Positions 43,713-52,336 of a stretch of DNA of 64,000 nt are shown here, in pieces. A model generated the notes under the pieces. The model saw only the letters and a list, made by a program, of their open reading frames with translations, did no database searches and was not told where the DNA came from. Every line of letters starts with the position of its first letter. Within the stretch, counting starts at the first letter, position 1. Both the position numbers and the translations under genes were made by a program. The DNA is from Syntrophorhabdus sp. (GTDB lineage Bacteria > Desulfobacterota > Syntrophorhabdia > Syntrophorhabdales > Syntrophorhabdaceae): positions 62,001 through 126,000 of the forward strand of contig JAAYAK010000072.1 of assembly GCA_012719415.1 (NCBI GenBank). Reading direction: 5' to 3'.

Positions 43713-44256
43713 ACTGTATTTCCCCCGTCTTCACGGAGAAGAGATAGGCCTGGTCGTCGTGGGTCTTGATGAGTATCGTGCCCTCTTTGTCGTTGTACTT
43801 CAATTCCTTCTGCCAGAAGAAATGGCTCACGGTGTGCTTTAGCTTCAACTGGTTCTTGATAAGGTCCCTGATGAGGTAGCTTTTCAGCTCCTTTCCGTTC
43901 TCGTAGAAGGCGAGCGCCAACTGCTCGACAGATGATGCCCAGGGCCCCATGCGGACGATGTGGCGGCCGTCCGAACTGGGGTAGACGGAGAAGGAATACC
44001 AGTGGACGGTCCACAGGGGGGTAGCGGAACCATCGTTCCTGTAAAGCCCCGATGTCGTGTAAGTTTTTCTCAGCTCCGGGTCTTTGCTCACCCATCTCTC
44101 CGGTGGAGCGAGCATCACGAAGATGTACTGTCCGTCCTCTGTCTCCTTCGCGTAATCGCGGGGAGGGGCGGGCGTATCGGCAAAGGCTGGAAGGCACAGC
44201 GCCAGGGACAGGACGATCAGCTGAAGGGCAAAGATGGATCTAACGGCGGCACTCAT
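43711..44256 (-). CDS. Secreted protein of unknown function
   Basis: I do not recognise this 181-residue protein. It begins with a clear signal peptide (about residues 1-27, ending ALCLPAFADTPA) and continues as a soluble domain rich in aromatic residues, with PPERWVSKDPELRK near residue 50 and a C-terminal TILIKTHDDQAYLFSVKTGE strand pair. The ATG at 44256 is preferred because GGAGG lies eight bases upstream. No membrane segment, lipobox or cysteine cluster is present. It is probably periplasmic. Confidence 0.65.
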   Translation of the reverse strand: MSAAVRSIFALQLIVLSLALCLPAFADTPAPPRDYAKETEDGQYIFVMLAPPERWVSKDPELRKTYTTSGLYRNDGSATPLWTVHWYSFSVYPSSDGRHIVRMGPWASSVEQLALAFYENGKELKSYLIRDLIKNQLKLKHTVSHFFWQKELKYNDKEGTILIKTHDDQAYLFSVKTGEIQ

Positions 44257-44335
44257 GGTCATTTCCTCCCGGATAATGTAGGAACCGGCCTATAGAGTAC
44301 TACGATCGGCGGGACCAACACAAGGCCGGCGACCG

Positions 44336-44458
44336 TCATTCCACGGCTCCGATGTAGCGCAGGGACCCGGCTCTCCCGGAGAGGCACGACCAATCTGCCA
44401 TTTTCCGTACCTGCCGGGAGAGGATCTCTTCCAGCCTTTCCTTTTGCTTATCGGCCAT
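44336..44458 (-). CDS. Possible 40-residue ORF coupled to the isochorismatase-like gene
   Basis: The frame begins with ATG at 44458 inside the last codons of the isochorismatase-like gene, after a GGGGGCGGAG stretch that could bind the ribosome. It encodes a short charged helix (MADKQKERLEEILSRQ) followed by SCLSGRAGSLRYIGAVE. I do not recognise it. The coding case rests only on position and spacing. Confidence 0.3.
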   Translation of the reverse strand: MADKQKERLEEILSRQVRKMADWSCLSGRAGSLRYIGAVE

Positions 44459-45236
44459 CTCCGCCCCCGTTCCTCTTGAGCTCCTCCACGACCTCATCCG
44501 TCGAGCGGACGTCTCCGAAGAAGAGTGTGATATTCTTCAGCGCGTTCCTGAGGAGGGCTGTGTCGGGTGAGGCTGTGGCGTCGGCGACGACCGTCACTTC
44601 GTAGTCAAGCTGCATGGCGTCCCTCGCGGTGGACTCGACGCAGACATTTGCCGCGACGCCTGTTATGATGAGCTGGGTCCTGTGCAGACTGTCCAGTTTC
44701 TGCCTGAGCTCCGGCGGGTTGGACAGGAATGCGCTGTAACGGTTCTTGAACACGATGTGGTCCCTGACGGGATCGACGTGCATGTCCCGAAATATCTCCG
44801 TGCCCTTTCCCTTGTTGCATATGGCCTTCACGTGGTCTTTGTTGTGGAATGCCCCATAGAGGCCTCCGGTGTCGCCTTCCGGCCCGCAGGTGATGTTCTG
44901 CCGCACCCATATCACGGGAACCCCCAGGGACCGGCAGTGATCCGCGAGGTTGTTGGTACGCGCTACGGTGGAGGCGATGCCGGACATGGGTGCTTCCCCG
45001 GAGGGCGCGCAGGAGAAGTTCTGCATGTCGATGATGACAAGGGCGGCTCTTGAAGGATCGAGATGGAAGATCTGCGCAGACCGTCCCGTCTGCTTGAGGG
45101 CAGGGGCAGTTTCCCGGCGGAGTTCCTCGAGCACTCCCTCTTTCGCGTCGCCGCCGGCCCCAAGGGTGACGACAGCGAAGCTCATCAGGCATCCCAGAAC
45201 CTGGAGGGCAAGAATCGTTCCGGATACGGTCTTCAT
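44448..45236 (-). CDS. Isochorismatase-family cysteine hydrolase with N-terminal export signal
   Basis: This 262-residue protein has the isochorismatase-like alpha/beta fold. The catalytic Asp lies in ALVIIDMQNFSC near residue 70, the Lys in IVFKNRYSAFL near residue 165 and the Cys in VAANVCVESTARDA near residue 200. The first 26 residues are hydrophobic and include VLGC, which could be a lipobox, so the protein is probably exported or membrane-anchored. That is unusual, since most relatives are cytosolic. GGAGGAG precedes the ATG. The substrate is unknown. Confidence 0.78.
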   Translation of the reverse strand: MKTVSGTILALQVLGCLMSFAVVTLGAGGDAKEGVLEELRRETAPALKQTGRSAQIFHLDPSRAALVIIDMQNFSCAPSGEAPMSGIASTVARTNNLADHCRSLGVPVIWVRQNITCGPEGDTGGLYGAFHNKDHVKAICNKGKGTEIFRDMHVDPVRDHIVFKNRYSAFLSNPPELRQKLDSLHRTQLIITGVAANVCVESTARDAMQLDYEVTVVADATASPDTALLRNALKNITLFFGDVRSTDEVVEELKRNGGGDGR

Positions 45237-45452
45237 GGAGACTCCTCCTTTATTGGTGTGCCGTCGATACGCTTAAGGCGCGTATCAGGCTCTCGTCCGG
45301 TTGTCGTGAACTCCTAATTCTCTCCGTATTTCCACAGGCATGCAAGAAAAAATACACGTAACGGCCGGGGATGACAGGTTTGGCCCGGGGGTATTCCCCT
45401 GCGGGTTATCTTCCTTTATAATAGTCTGCAGGGCAGGGTGGTGCAGGCACGG

Positions 45453-46259
45453 ATGAAGGGAACAAGGAAGACAGCGGCGCTGGCAGTGATGCTTCTCATG
45501 GCAATGGCGGTTGCGGGGTGTGATGTGCTGCAGGACCATTTCCTGTACTTTCCCGATCACGTCCGGCCCTCCGCCGGATCCCTGACGCAGCGGGGCCTGG
45601 CGTTCTGGATGGTGTCGGAGAATGATTACCGGGGACTTGTCAGCGCACCGGAAACGGACACCCCGGCAGGCACGGTCATCGTCTTCCACGGCAACGCGGG
45701 CAAGGCTGCCGACCGAGGGTTCTACGCGAAGACGCTCGTTCCTCTCAACTATCGCGTCATCCTCGCCGAGTATCCGGGTTACGGGGGGCGGCCAGGGAGC
45801 CGGGGAGAGGATCAATTCGTGAAGGATGCCCGCCGGACCGTCGAGGCTGCCTTCGCGGAGTACGGCGCGCCCATCTATCTGCTGGGAGAATCACTCGGCT
45901 GCGGTGTTGTGGCCGCGGTGGCCGGCAGGTCGCCGGTACCCGTGGAAGGGATCGTTCTTTTCACGCCCTGGGACAGCCTCCTGTCCGTGGCGGCTTCGCA
46001 CGCGCCCGCTTTCATTGCCCGGCTTGTTCTGAAGGACCGTTACGACAGCGTGGCGAACCTGGCGACCTTTGGCGGTAAGACGGCGATCATCGGTGCCGAG
46101 CGCGATGACATCATCCCCGTGGGGCACGCTGAGGCCCTCTATGCTTCGATTCCCGGAAGGAAGCGGATGTGGACCATAAAGGGTGCCGGGCACAATGATT
46201 GGCCCATGTTCGCGAGCGATGCGATGTTGAGAGAGATAATGGATTTTGTAGTGAAATAG
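45453..46259 (+). CDS. Lipoprotein alpha/beta hydrolase
   Basis: This 268-residue serine hydrolase has an N-terminal lipoprotein signal MKGTRKTAALAVMLLMAMAVAGC, cut here for reading at the lipobox VAGC. The oxyanion strand VIVFHGNAGKAADRG lies near residue 75, the nucleophile Ser in LLGESLGCGV near residue 145, an Asp in AERDDIIPV near 215 and the His in KGAGHNDWP near 245. It resembles the BEM46/YfhR-like hydrolases. A GTG at 45438 is an alternative start. It is likely anchored at the membrane facing the periplasm. Confidence 0.82.
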   Translation: MKGTRKTAALAVMLLMAMAVAGCDVLQDHFLYFPDHVRPSAGSLTQRGLAFWMVSENDYRGLVSAPETDTPAGTVIVFHGNAGKAADRGFYAKTLVPLNYRVILAEYPGYGGRPGSRGEDQFVKDARRTVEAAFAEYGAPIYLLGESLGCGVVAAVAGRSPVPVEGIVLFTPWDSLLSVAASHAPAFIARLVLKDRYDSVANLATFGGKTAIIGAERDDIIPVGHAEALYASIPGRKRMWTIKGAGHNDWPMFASDAMLREIMDFVVK

Positions 46260-46441
46260 CGCCGGGGAACCTTCATCTTCCTCTTTGGCCGTGCCGCTGC
46301 CGGTCCAGCCTCAGCCGGGACGTCAGTCATGCTATTATGGCTTGTAGGCGTTTCACCCACATCTAATTCATCCCCATCCCGATACCAAAGACTCAGGATT
46401 TATTCTAACCTGATACTGTGGGATTGGTAACTGATGAGAGA

Positions 46442-46462
46442 ATGCGGCTGTGAGTGCCGCAT
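46442..46462 (+). promoter_or_regulatory. Stem-loop in the acs leader
   Basis: ATGCGGC at 46442-46448 and GCCGCAT at 46456-46462 form a perfect seven-base stem with a seven-base loop, 30 bases before the acs start codon. No T-run follows it. Confidence 0.45.
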
Positions 46463-46492
46463 CGGTAAATCTGAAGGACAAGGAGAAGAAGA

Positions 46493-48466
46493 ATGGCAAA
46501 CGCTAACGAAACCGATTTCTACGACAAAGTATTTCCTGTTCCTGACAGGGTAAGGGAAAAATCGTACATCAAGAGCAGGGAAGAGTACGAAAAGCTCTAC
46601 AAGGAGTCCATCGAAAACCCTGACGCCTTCTGGGCGAAAGAGGCCGAAAAACGGCTTACCTGGTTCAAACCCTTTGACAAGAAAAAGATCTCCGACTGGT
46701 CTTTCGGCGACGACCTGCACGTGAAATGGTTTGAGGGCGGCAAGCTGAACGCCAGCTACAACTGCCTCGACCGGCACCTGGAGACGAAGAAGAACAAAGC
46801 GGCCATCATCTTTGAAGGCAACGACCCCAATGACTGGAAGGTCTTCACCTACTGGGACCTGTACCGGGAAGTGAACAGGTTCGCCAACGTCCTGAAGGGC
46901 CTCGGCCTCAAAAAGGGTGATGTCGCTTCGATCTATCTCCCCATGATCCCCGAACTCGTCATCTCCATGCTTGCCTGCGCCAGGATAGGCGTGGTGCACG
47001 CCATCGTCTTCGGCGGTTTCTCGGCGGAGGCCTTGAGAGACAGGATCAACGACTGCAAATCCACAGTGCTCATCACCTGCGACGGTACCTACCGCGGTGC
47101 CAAGGCGGTCCCGCAGAAGGACAACGCGGACAAGGCAGCCGAGCAGTGCCCGTCCATCAAGACGGAGATCGTCGTGAAGCGTACCGGCACGCCCGTCACC
47201 ATGAAAGAGGGCAGGGATGTCTGGTGGGATGACCTGATGGCAAAAGCTGACCGCTACTGCAAACCCGAGGAAATGGATGCCGAGGACCCGCTGTTCATCC
47301 TCTACACGTCAGGGTCCACGGGAACGCCCAAGGGTGTCCAGCACTCGACCGCGGGTTACCTCCTGTACGCGTCGATGACGCAGCAGCTTGCCTTCGACGT
47401 TCGCGAGGAAGATGTCTACTGGTGCACGGCCGATATCGGCTGGGTGACGGGGCACAGCTACGTCGCCTACGGGCCGCTTACCAACGGGCACACAAGCATC
47501 CTCTTCGAAGGCGTCCCCAGCTATCCCGGTTTCGACCGGTTCTGGCAGGTGGTCGAAAAATACAACGTCAACAACTTCTATACCGCCCCGACGGCCATCC
47601 GCGCCGTTGCCAAGGAAGGCGACGAGTGGGTCGAGAAACATGACCTCTCCTCCCTGCGCGTTCTCGGTTCCGTGGGAGAGCCCCTGAACCCTGAAGCCTG
47701 GTGGTGGTTCTACAACAAGGTCGGCGGCTCACGGTGCACGATCGTCGATACCTGGTGGCAGACGGAGAACGGCGGACACATGATCCTTCCTCTCCCCGGC
47801 GCGGTCGATATCAAGCCGGCAAAGTGCATGAGGCCTTTCTTCGGTGTTATCCCGGCCATCATGGACGAGGACGGCAAAGAGGTCGTGGGCCCGGGCAAGG
47901 GCGCGCTCTGCATGAAGACCGCATGGCCCGGCATGATGAGGGGTGTGTGGGGCAATCCCAAACTCTTTAAGGAGAATTACTTCTCCCAGTTCCCCGGCCT
48001 CTACTTCTCCGGCGACGGCGCGGAGAGGGATGCCGACGGCGACTACAAGATCACCGGAAGGATCGACGATGTTATCAACGTGTCCGGCCACAGGCTGGGT
48101 ACCGCAGAGATTGAGGCGGCGCTGACGTCCCACCCGAAGGTCGCGGAATCAGCGGTCGTGGGCTTCCCGCATGACATCAAAGGTCAGGGTATCTACGCGT
48201 ACGTGACCCTGAACACGGGCGTCGAGAAAGACGAGGCCCTGAAGAAGGATCTTGTCGCGCTGGTGCGCAAAGAGATCGGCCCCATCGCCACGCCTGACCT
48301 CATCCAGTGGGCGGACGGGCTTCCCAAGACACGGTCCGGCAAGATCATGCGTCGCGTGCTCAGGCAGGTCGCGGCCGAGAAGTTCGAGGACTTCGGCGAC
48401 ACCTCAACGCTGGCCGAGCCTCATGTGGTCGATGACCTGGTAGCGGAAAGAAAGAAGATAAAGTAA
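46493..48466 (+). CDS. acs: Acetate-CoA ligase (AMP-forming)
   Basis: This 657-residue enzyme makes acetyl-CoA from acetate, ATP and CoA by way of acetyl-AMP. The P-loop YTSGSTGTPKGVQHS lies near residue 270, the DTWWQTENGG core motif near 420, and the catalytic Lys lies in PKTRSGKIMRRVLR near residue 620. That lysine is the one that Pat-type acetyltransferases acetylate in other bacteria. A Pat-like fusion gene lies convergent just downstream. A GC-rich terminator and a repeat array follow the stop codon. Confidence 0.96.
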   Translation: MANANETDFYDKVFPVPDRVREKSYIKSREEYEKLYKESIENPDAFWAKEAEKRLTWFKPFDKKKISDWSFGDDLHVKWFEGGKLNASYNCLDRHLETKKNKAAIIFEGNDPNDWKVFTYWDLYREVNRFANVLKGLGLKKGDVASIYLPMIPELVISMLACARIGVVHAIVFGGFSAEALRDRINDCKSTVLITCDGTYRGAKAVPQKDNADKAAEQCPSIKTEIVVKRTGTPVTMKEGRDVWWDDLMAKADRYCKPEEMDAEDPLFILYTSGSTGTPKGVQHSTAGYLLYASMTQQLAFDVREEDVYWCTADIGWVTGHSYVAYGPLTNGHTSILFEGVPSYPGFDRFWQVVEKYNVNNFYTAPTAIRAVAKEGDEWVEKHDLSSLRVLGSVGEPLNPEAWWWFYNKVGGSRCTIVDTWWQTENGGHMILPLPGAVDIKPAKCMRPFFGVIPAIMDEDGKEVVGPGKGALCMKTAWPGMMRGVWGNPKLFKENYFSQFPGLYFSGDGAERDADGDYKITGRIDDVINVSGHRLGTAEIEAALTSHPKVAESAVVGFPHDIKGQGIYAYVTLNTGVEKDEALKKDLVALVRKEIGPIATPDLIQWADGLPKTRSGKIMRRVLRQVAAEKFEDFGDTSTLAEPHVVDDLVAERKKIK

Positions 48467-48476
48467 GGCAATAAAG

Positions 48477-48515
48477 AAGGACCCGGCCGGACGTCACGTC
48501 ATCGGCCGGGTCCTT
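48477..48515 (+). terminator. GC-rich terminator hairpin after acs
   Basis: AAGGACCCGGCCG at 48477-48489 pairs perfectly over 13 bases with CGGCCGGGTCCTT at 48503-48515. The T content downstream is low. It starts 10 bases after the acs stop codon. Confidence 0.7.
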
Positions 48516-48843
48516 CTCCTGAAAATCTCAGGTGTTTTTCAAAGGAACTTCTGTCGATCGTACCCGTATTGCGATCGGCGTCTGCCAGAGTTGAGGGGGA
48601 TAAATCTCTCCAACCCACATCTCCCTCAACTCACTATTCTATACTAAAACTCGGAAGAAAAGTAAAGAAAGAAGACGGTTAGAACCGTTAGAACCGTTGG
48701 AACCGTTGGAAGGATGGGAAGCACGAGGGTGTGCGGCGTAGTCCTGAGTAATCCGCCAAAGAGACTCTCTTCAACGTCCCGACGATTCAGATCGTTCTAA
48801 CGGCTCTAACGGTGCCAACAGTTCTAACGGTTCTAACGGTCCT
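48516..48843. repeat. Gene-free region with a hairpin and an inverted pair of period-9 arrays
   Basis: GAGTTGAGGG at 48588-48597 pairs with CCCTCAACTC at 48623-48632, a perfect 10-base stem. The left repeat arm has four 9-base units at 48678-48713 (GTTAGAACC, GTTAGAACC, GTTGGAACC, GTTGGAAGG). The right arm has five units at 48794-48838 (mostly GTTCTAACG), and runs to the stop of the minus-strand gene at 48844. No open frame is seen. The arms are complementary, as at 34.5 kb. Confidence 0.85.
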
Positions 48844-51477
48844 TTATTCCAGGCTTCTCGACATGAGGAGCATGTTGCGTTCCTTGGCGTGCATTGTGAA
48901 GTTGCAGTGGTTGAGGACCTTGTTCATGGGGAAGTTTTCCTGCACTATCTCGGCGTTGACGACGCGGACGCCGAGGTATCTTGAAAGGTCGAGGCAGGCC
49001 TCGAGGAGCAGACGGCCCAGCGTTTTCTTTTGCCATGAATCGGTGACGATGACGGCGTATTCGGCCTGGCCGGTCGTGCCGCACTTGATAAGGCGGGCTA
49101 TGGCCACGAGTTTCCGGCTGTCCCCCTCGACGGTTTCGGCAACCACGGCGACCTCCTCCTCGGGGTCGAGGACGCAGTAACGGCGGGCGGCCTCGGGTGT
49201 AGGAGCAAAAGGTGAGAGGAAGCGCATCCACAGAGACCGGGGAGAGCAGCTTTTGACGAAGTCGGTCCAGAGGTCGATATCGTCCTGTGTGAGTAGCCTG
49301 AGGTGAACCTTCCGGCCGGCTATCTCGAAGGAACGGGCCGCCAGGAAGCCGTTGAGGTCGGCAAGGCGCGCCGCGGCGCGCCTGCGGCCGTGACGGTACA
49401 TCTCCGCCAGGACCTCGACGGCCATCTCGGGAGTGGAGTATACGGGAATGCCTTTCTGTTCCATTTCAATGACATGGTCCATCATGAACTCCTTGCACGC
49501 CACGCAGCACAGGACCGGTTTTCCCCTGTAGTCGATGGAAGCCAGGGCTTCCACATAGGATCCCAGTATTTCGCCCTGAACGATGACGATCACCGCATGA
49601 ACGTCCGGGCTTTCGACCCCGATCCTGATGAGCTCGCGCGCTTGTGAGGCATCCATGCTGAAGGAGCAGTCCAGGGGGTTCTGGACGTTGAGGTAATCGT
49701 CGAGATAGGGTGCCAGTCTGTCCTTCGATCGGGTATCCAGGTCCGCAAGCTTGAGGCCCCGGGTGTAGAGCATATCCGTGGCCGCGACACCAAGGGACCC
49801 CGTGTATGTCACGACGAAGACGCCGGGCCCCTTCGGCAAAGGTTGTTTGGAGAAGGCCCGCATGAGAGAGAAGAGGTGTTCGTTGTCCCGGGCCCGTATG
49901 ATGCCGCTTTGCCGGAATGCCGCGGAGTTTATCTCATCGTTGCCGGCCATGGAGGCGGTGTGTGACGAGACGGCCTTCTTTCCCGCCTCCGTACGCCCTG
50001 TTTTGAGGGCGATGACGGGTTTCTTCGGGGAGACCCGTCCCGCCACCTCGGTAAGGCGCCGGCCGCTCGTCACGTCCTCCATGTACATCCCCACCACACG
50101 TATGTTTGGGTCCTCCCCCATGAATTCAAGGATATCGGCCTCGCTGATATCCATCTTGTTCCCGATGGTGGCGATCATCCCGAAGTCCATTATATTGTGC
50201 AGTCCCGTGAGCATCCCCGCCGCGTACACTCCTGCCTGGGCGATGAGCCCCACATTCCCCCTTTTGAGCTCACCGACGAGCCCTATCGATTGGACCATGT
50301 TGTGATGGGTGTTGATGATGCCTGAGCAGTTGGGGCCGAGCAACCGGCATCCTTTTTTCACGACAAGTTCCTTGATGCGGGCCTGTGTCTTTCTGCCGGC
50401 TTCACCCGTTTCCGCGAAGCCTGCCGTTTCCACCACGAGATGCCTGACGCCCTTCGCACAGCAGTCTTCGATGGCTTGCGGGGCCGCACCGGCCGGGACG
50501 ATGATGATCACCGTATCCACCGGGTCCTTAACGTCGAGGATGGACGGATAGGCCCTGATCCCCAGCACCGATGCCTTGCGGGGATTTATGGGGTAGAGCT
50601 TTCCCGCGAACTGGTGGGAAAGGAGGTTGCGCATCACGTTGTACCCCAGTTTGCCCCCGGAATCGGTAGCTCCCAGTACGGCAATGCTTTCGGGATAGAA
50701 GAGCCCGTGAAGGTCGTCCTTTGCCCCGGGAGGCGCCTCGGGAGAGATCCGGGGGGAATGATCGATGAATATACGGGCGTCCGCCGCGACGCAACCGGTG
50801 GGATAGAGAAGAACGGGGTTCATATCGAGCTCCTTGAGCTCGGGGTACTTCATGGCAAGTTCGGAGACACCGAGGAGCATTTCCTCGAGGGCCGCAAGGT
50901 CGACGGAGACGCCACGGTATCCTTTCAGGATGGAGAAGCCCTTTATCTCCTTCATCATCTCCCGGGCGGAGTCCGCGGTTATCGGCAGGACCCTGAATGT
51001 CACATCTTTCAGGACCTCGGCAAAGACACCGCCCAGTCCGAACATGAGGACCGGCCCGAAACTGTCGTCGCGTGTGAATCCGACGATCGCCTCCACTCCC
51101 GGCGGAGCCATCCTTTGCACCGACACCCCCGTGATGCTCTTGCCGCTGAATGACGAGAGGATATCGCGGTGCGCTTGCCTGACGTCATCATCATTCCCGA
51201 GGTTCAGCTTCACGCCTCCCGCGTCGGTCTTGTGGACCACCTCGGGAGAGACGATCTTGAGGACGACGGGATAGGTGAGGTTCCGCGCCGCCTCGACGGC
51301 CTCTTCCCCGGAGGCGACGACGGTCGCGCCCGTTGTCCTTATACCGGCGCTCTCGAGGATCGCCTTGCTTTCGTGTTCCATAAGGAGATCGCGGCCCTCC
51401 GATCGTGAAAGATCCAGTATTCGCGAGATGGTACTGCGCCCGTTGCGGCCGCTCTTGATGGTTCTCTTTTCGTTCAT
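48844..51477 (-). CDS. ADP-forming acyl-CoA synthetase with permuted domains and a C-terminal GNAT-like domain
   Basis: Here the ATP-grasp (beta) part comes first (about residues 20-235), then the CoA-binding and ligase (alpha) domains (about 245-690), then a GNAT-like domain (about 715-877). Both phosphohistidine motifs are present: VVHKTDAGGV near residue 97 and SSHTASMAGN near 500. The GNAT acetyl-CoA loop reads QKKTLG, losing a conserved glycine. The protein is therefore likely an active ADP-forming acetyl- or acyl-CoA synthetase whose acetyltransferase part is doubtful. The ATG at 51477 has AGGTGG upstream. Its 3' end faces acs across a repeat array. Confidence 0.83.
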   Translation of the reverse strand: MNEKRTIKSGRNGRSTISRILDLSRSEGRDLLMEHESKAILESAGIRTTGATVVASGEEAVEAARNLTYPVVLKIVSPEVVHKTDAGGVKLNLGNDDDVRQAHRDILSSFSGKSITGVSVQRMAPPGVEAIVGFTRDDSFGPVLMFGLGGVFAEVLKDVTFRVLPITADSAREMMKEIKGFSILKGYRGVSVDLAALEEMLLGVSELAMKYPELKELDMNPVLLYPTGCVAADARIFIDHSPRISPEAPPGAKDDLHGLFYPESIAVLGATDSGGKLGYNVMRNLLSHQFAGKLYPINPRKASVLGIRAYPSILDVKDPVDTVIIIVPAGAAPQAIEDCCAKGVRHLVVETAGFAETGEAGRKTQARIKELVVKKGCRLLGPNCSGIINTHHNMVQSIGLVGELKRGNVGLIAQAGVYAAGMLTGLHNIMDFGMIATIGNKMDISEADILEFMGEDPNIRVVGMYMEDVTSGRRLTEVAGRVSPKKPVIALKTGRTEAGKKAVSSHTASMAGNDEINSAAFRQSGIIRARDNEHLFSLMRAFSKQPLPKGPGVFVVTYTGSLGVAATDMLYTRGLKLADLDTRSKDRLAPYLDDYLNVQNPLDCSFSMDASQARELIRIGVESPDVHAVIVIVQGEILGSYVEALASIDYRGKPVLCCVACKEFMMDHVIEMEQKGIPVYSTPEMAVEVLAEMYRHGRRRAAARLADLNGFLAARSFEIAGRKVHLRLLTQDDIDLWTDFVKSCSPRSLWMRFLSPFAPTPEAARRYCVLDPEEEVAVVAETVEGDSRKLVAIARLIKCGTTGQAEYAVIVTDSWQKKTLGRLLLEACLDLSRYLGVRVVNAEIVQENFPMNKVLNHCNFTMHAKERNMLLMSRSLE

Positions 51478-51702
51478 CTTCGTCCACCTGTCCCGTCGCG
51501 TGAGCCTTTCCACGAATGGCGGTAGTCTATTATTGCATGGCCGGTGGGCGGGGGGGTATCGGTCGCGGTCTGTTTTTTGTGTCGGTCAGCTGAAGGAATG
51601 CCGTGACGGTGTCAGGCTTACAGGGTCGGGTTATGCGGTGGGTAGTCGCATAGGACGAAGCCCGACGAAGGGGTTGGCCGTGATGGTGCCTGGACGGCGC
51701 CG

Positions 51703-52335
51703 CTAGATGATAAGATTGTTCTTTACCGCGTAGAGGGTCAGTTCCGCGTTCTTCTTCATGTCCATCTTGTCGAGTATCCTTGTCCGGTAGGTGCTGATGG
51801 TCTTCGCGCTGAGGCACAGCTCTTCGGCCACCTCGCTTACGGACAGTCCGGAGGCAAGCATGAGCATGACCTGGTATTCACGGTTGGAGAGCCTTTCGTG
51901 GCGGGGTTTTTCCGCGCCCGCGTCGAGTTCGAAGGCGAGCTTTTCAGCAAGGGAAACGGTGACGTACTTGCCGCCGCGGGAGACCTTGCGGATCGCGCTT
52001 ATCAACTCCTGGGGGGCGCTTGCCTTCGTCAGATAACCGGAGGCACCGGCGCGGAGCATCCGGACGGCGTACTGCTCCTCAGGATGCATGCTCAGGATGA
52101 GGACAGGCACCCTGGGTTTCATGACCTTGATCTCTTCAAGGACCTCGAGTCCGCTTTTCCCCGGCATGGAGATATCGAGGAGGACGAGGTCGAAGTCTTT
52201 TGCCGTCATCTTGAGCAGCACCTCCTGCCCGCTTTCCGCCTCATCCTCGACGGTCATGTCATCGAGGCCGGCGAGTATCTGTTTGATGCCTTCCCGGACC
52301 ACCGAGTGATCGTCAGCAACAAGGATCCGTATCAT
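51703..52335 (-). CDS. NarL/FixJ-family response regulator
   Basis: This 210-residue regulator has a receiver domain (residues 1-120) with the acidic pair in VADDHSVV, the phosphoacceptor Asp in LVLLDISMPGKSG near residue 54 and the Lys in GYLTKASAPQ near residue 105. A LuxR-type helix-turn-helix (LSNREYQVMLMLASGLSVSE) covers the C-terminus. The kinase gene ends with AGGAGGAGATGA just before this ATG, so the kinase 3' end carries the ribosome binding site and the two genes are translationally coupled. Target genes are not known. Confidence 0.93.
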   Translation of the reverse strand: MIRILVADDHSVVREGIKQILAGLDDMTVEDEAESGQEVLLKMTAKDFDLVLLDISMPGKSGLEVLEEIKVMKPRVPVLILSMHPEEQYAVRMLRAGASGYLTKASAPQELISAIRKVSRGGKYVTVSLAEKLAFELDAGAEKPRHERLSNREYQVMLMLASGLSVSEVAEELCLSAKTISTYRTRILDKMDMKKNAELTLYAVKNNLII

Positions 52336-52336
52336 G

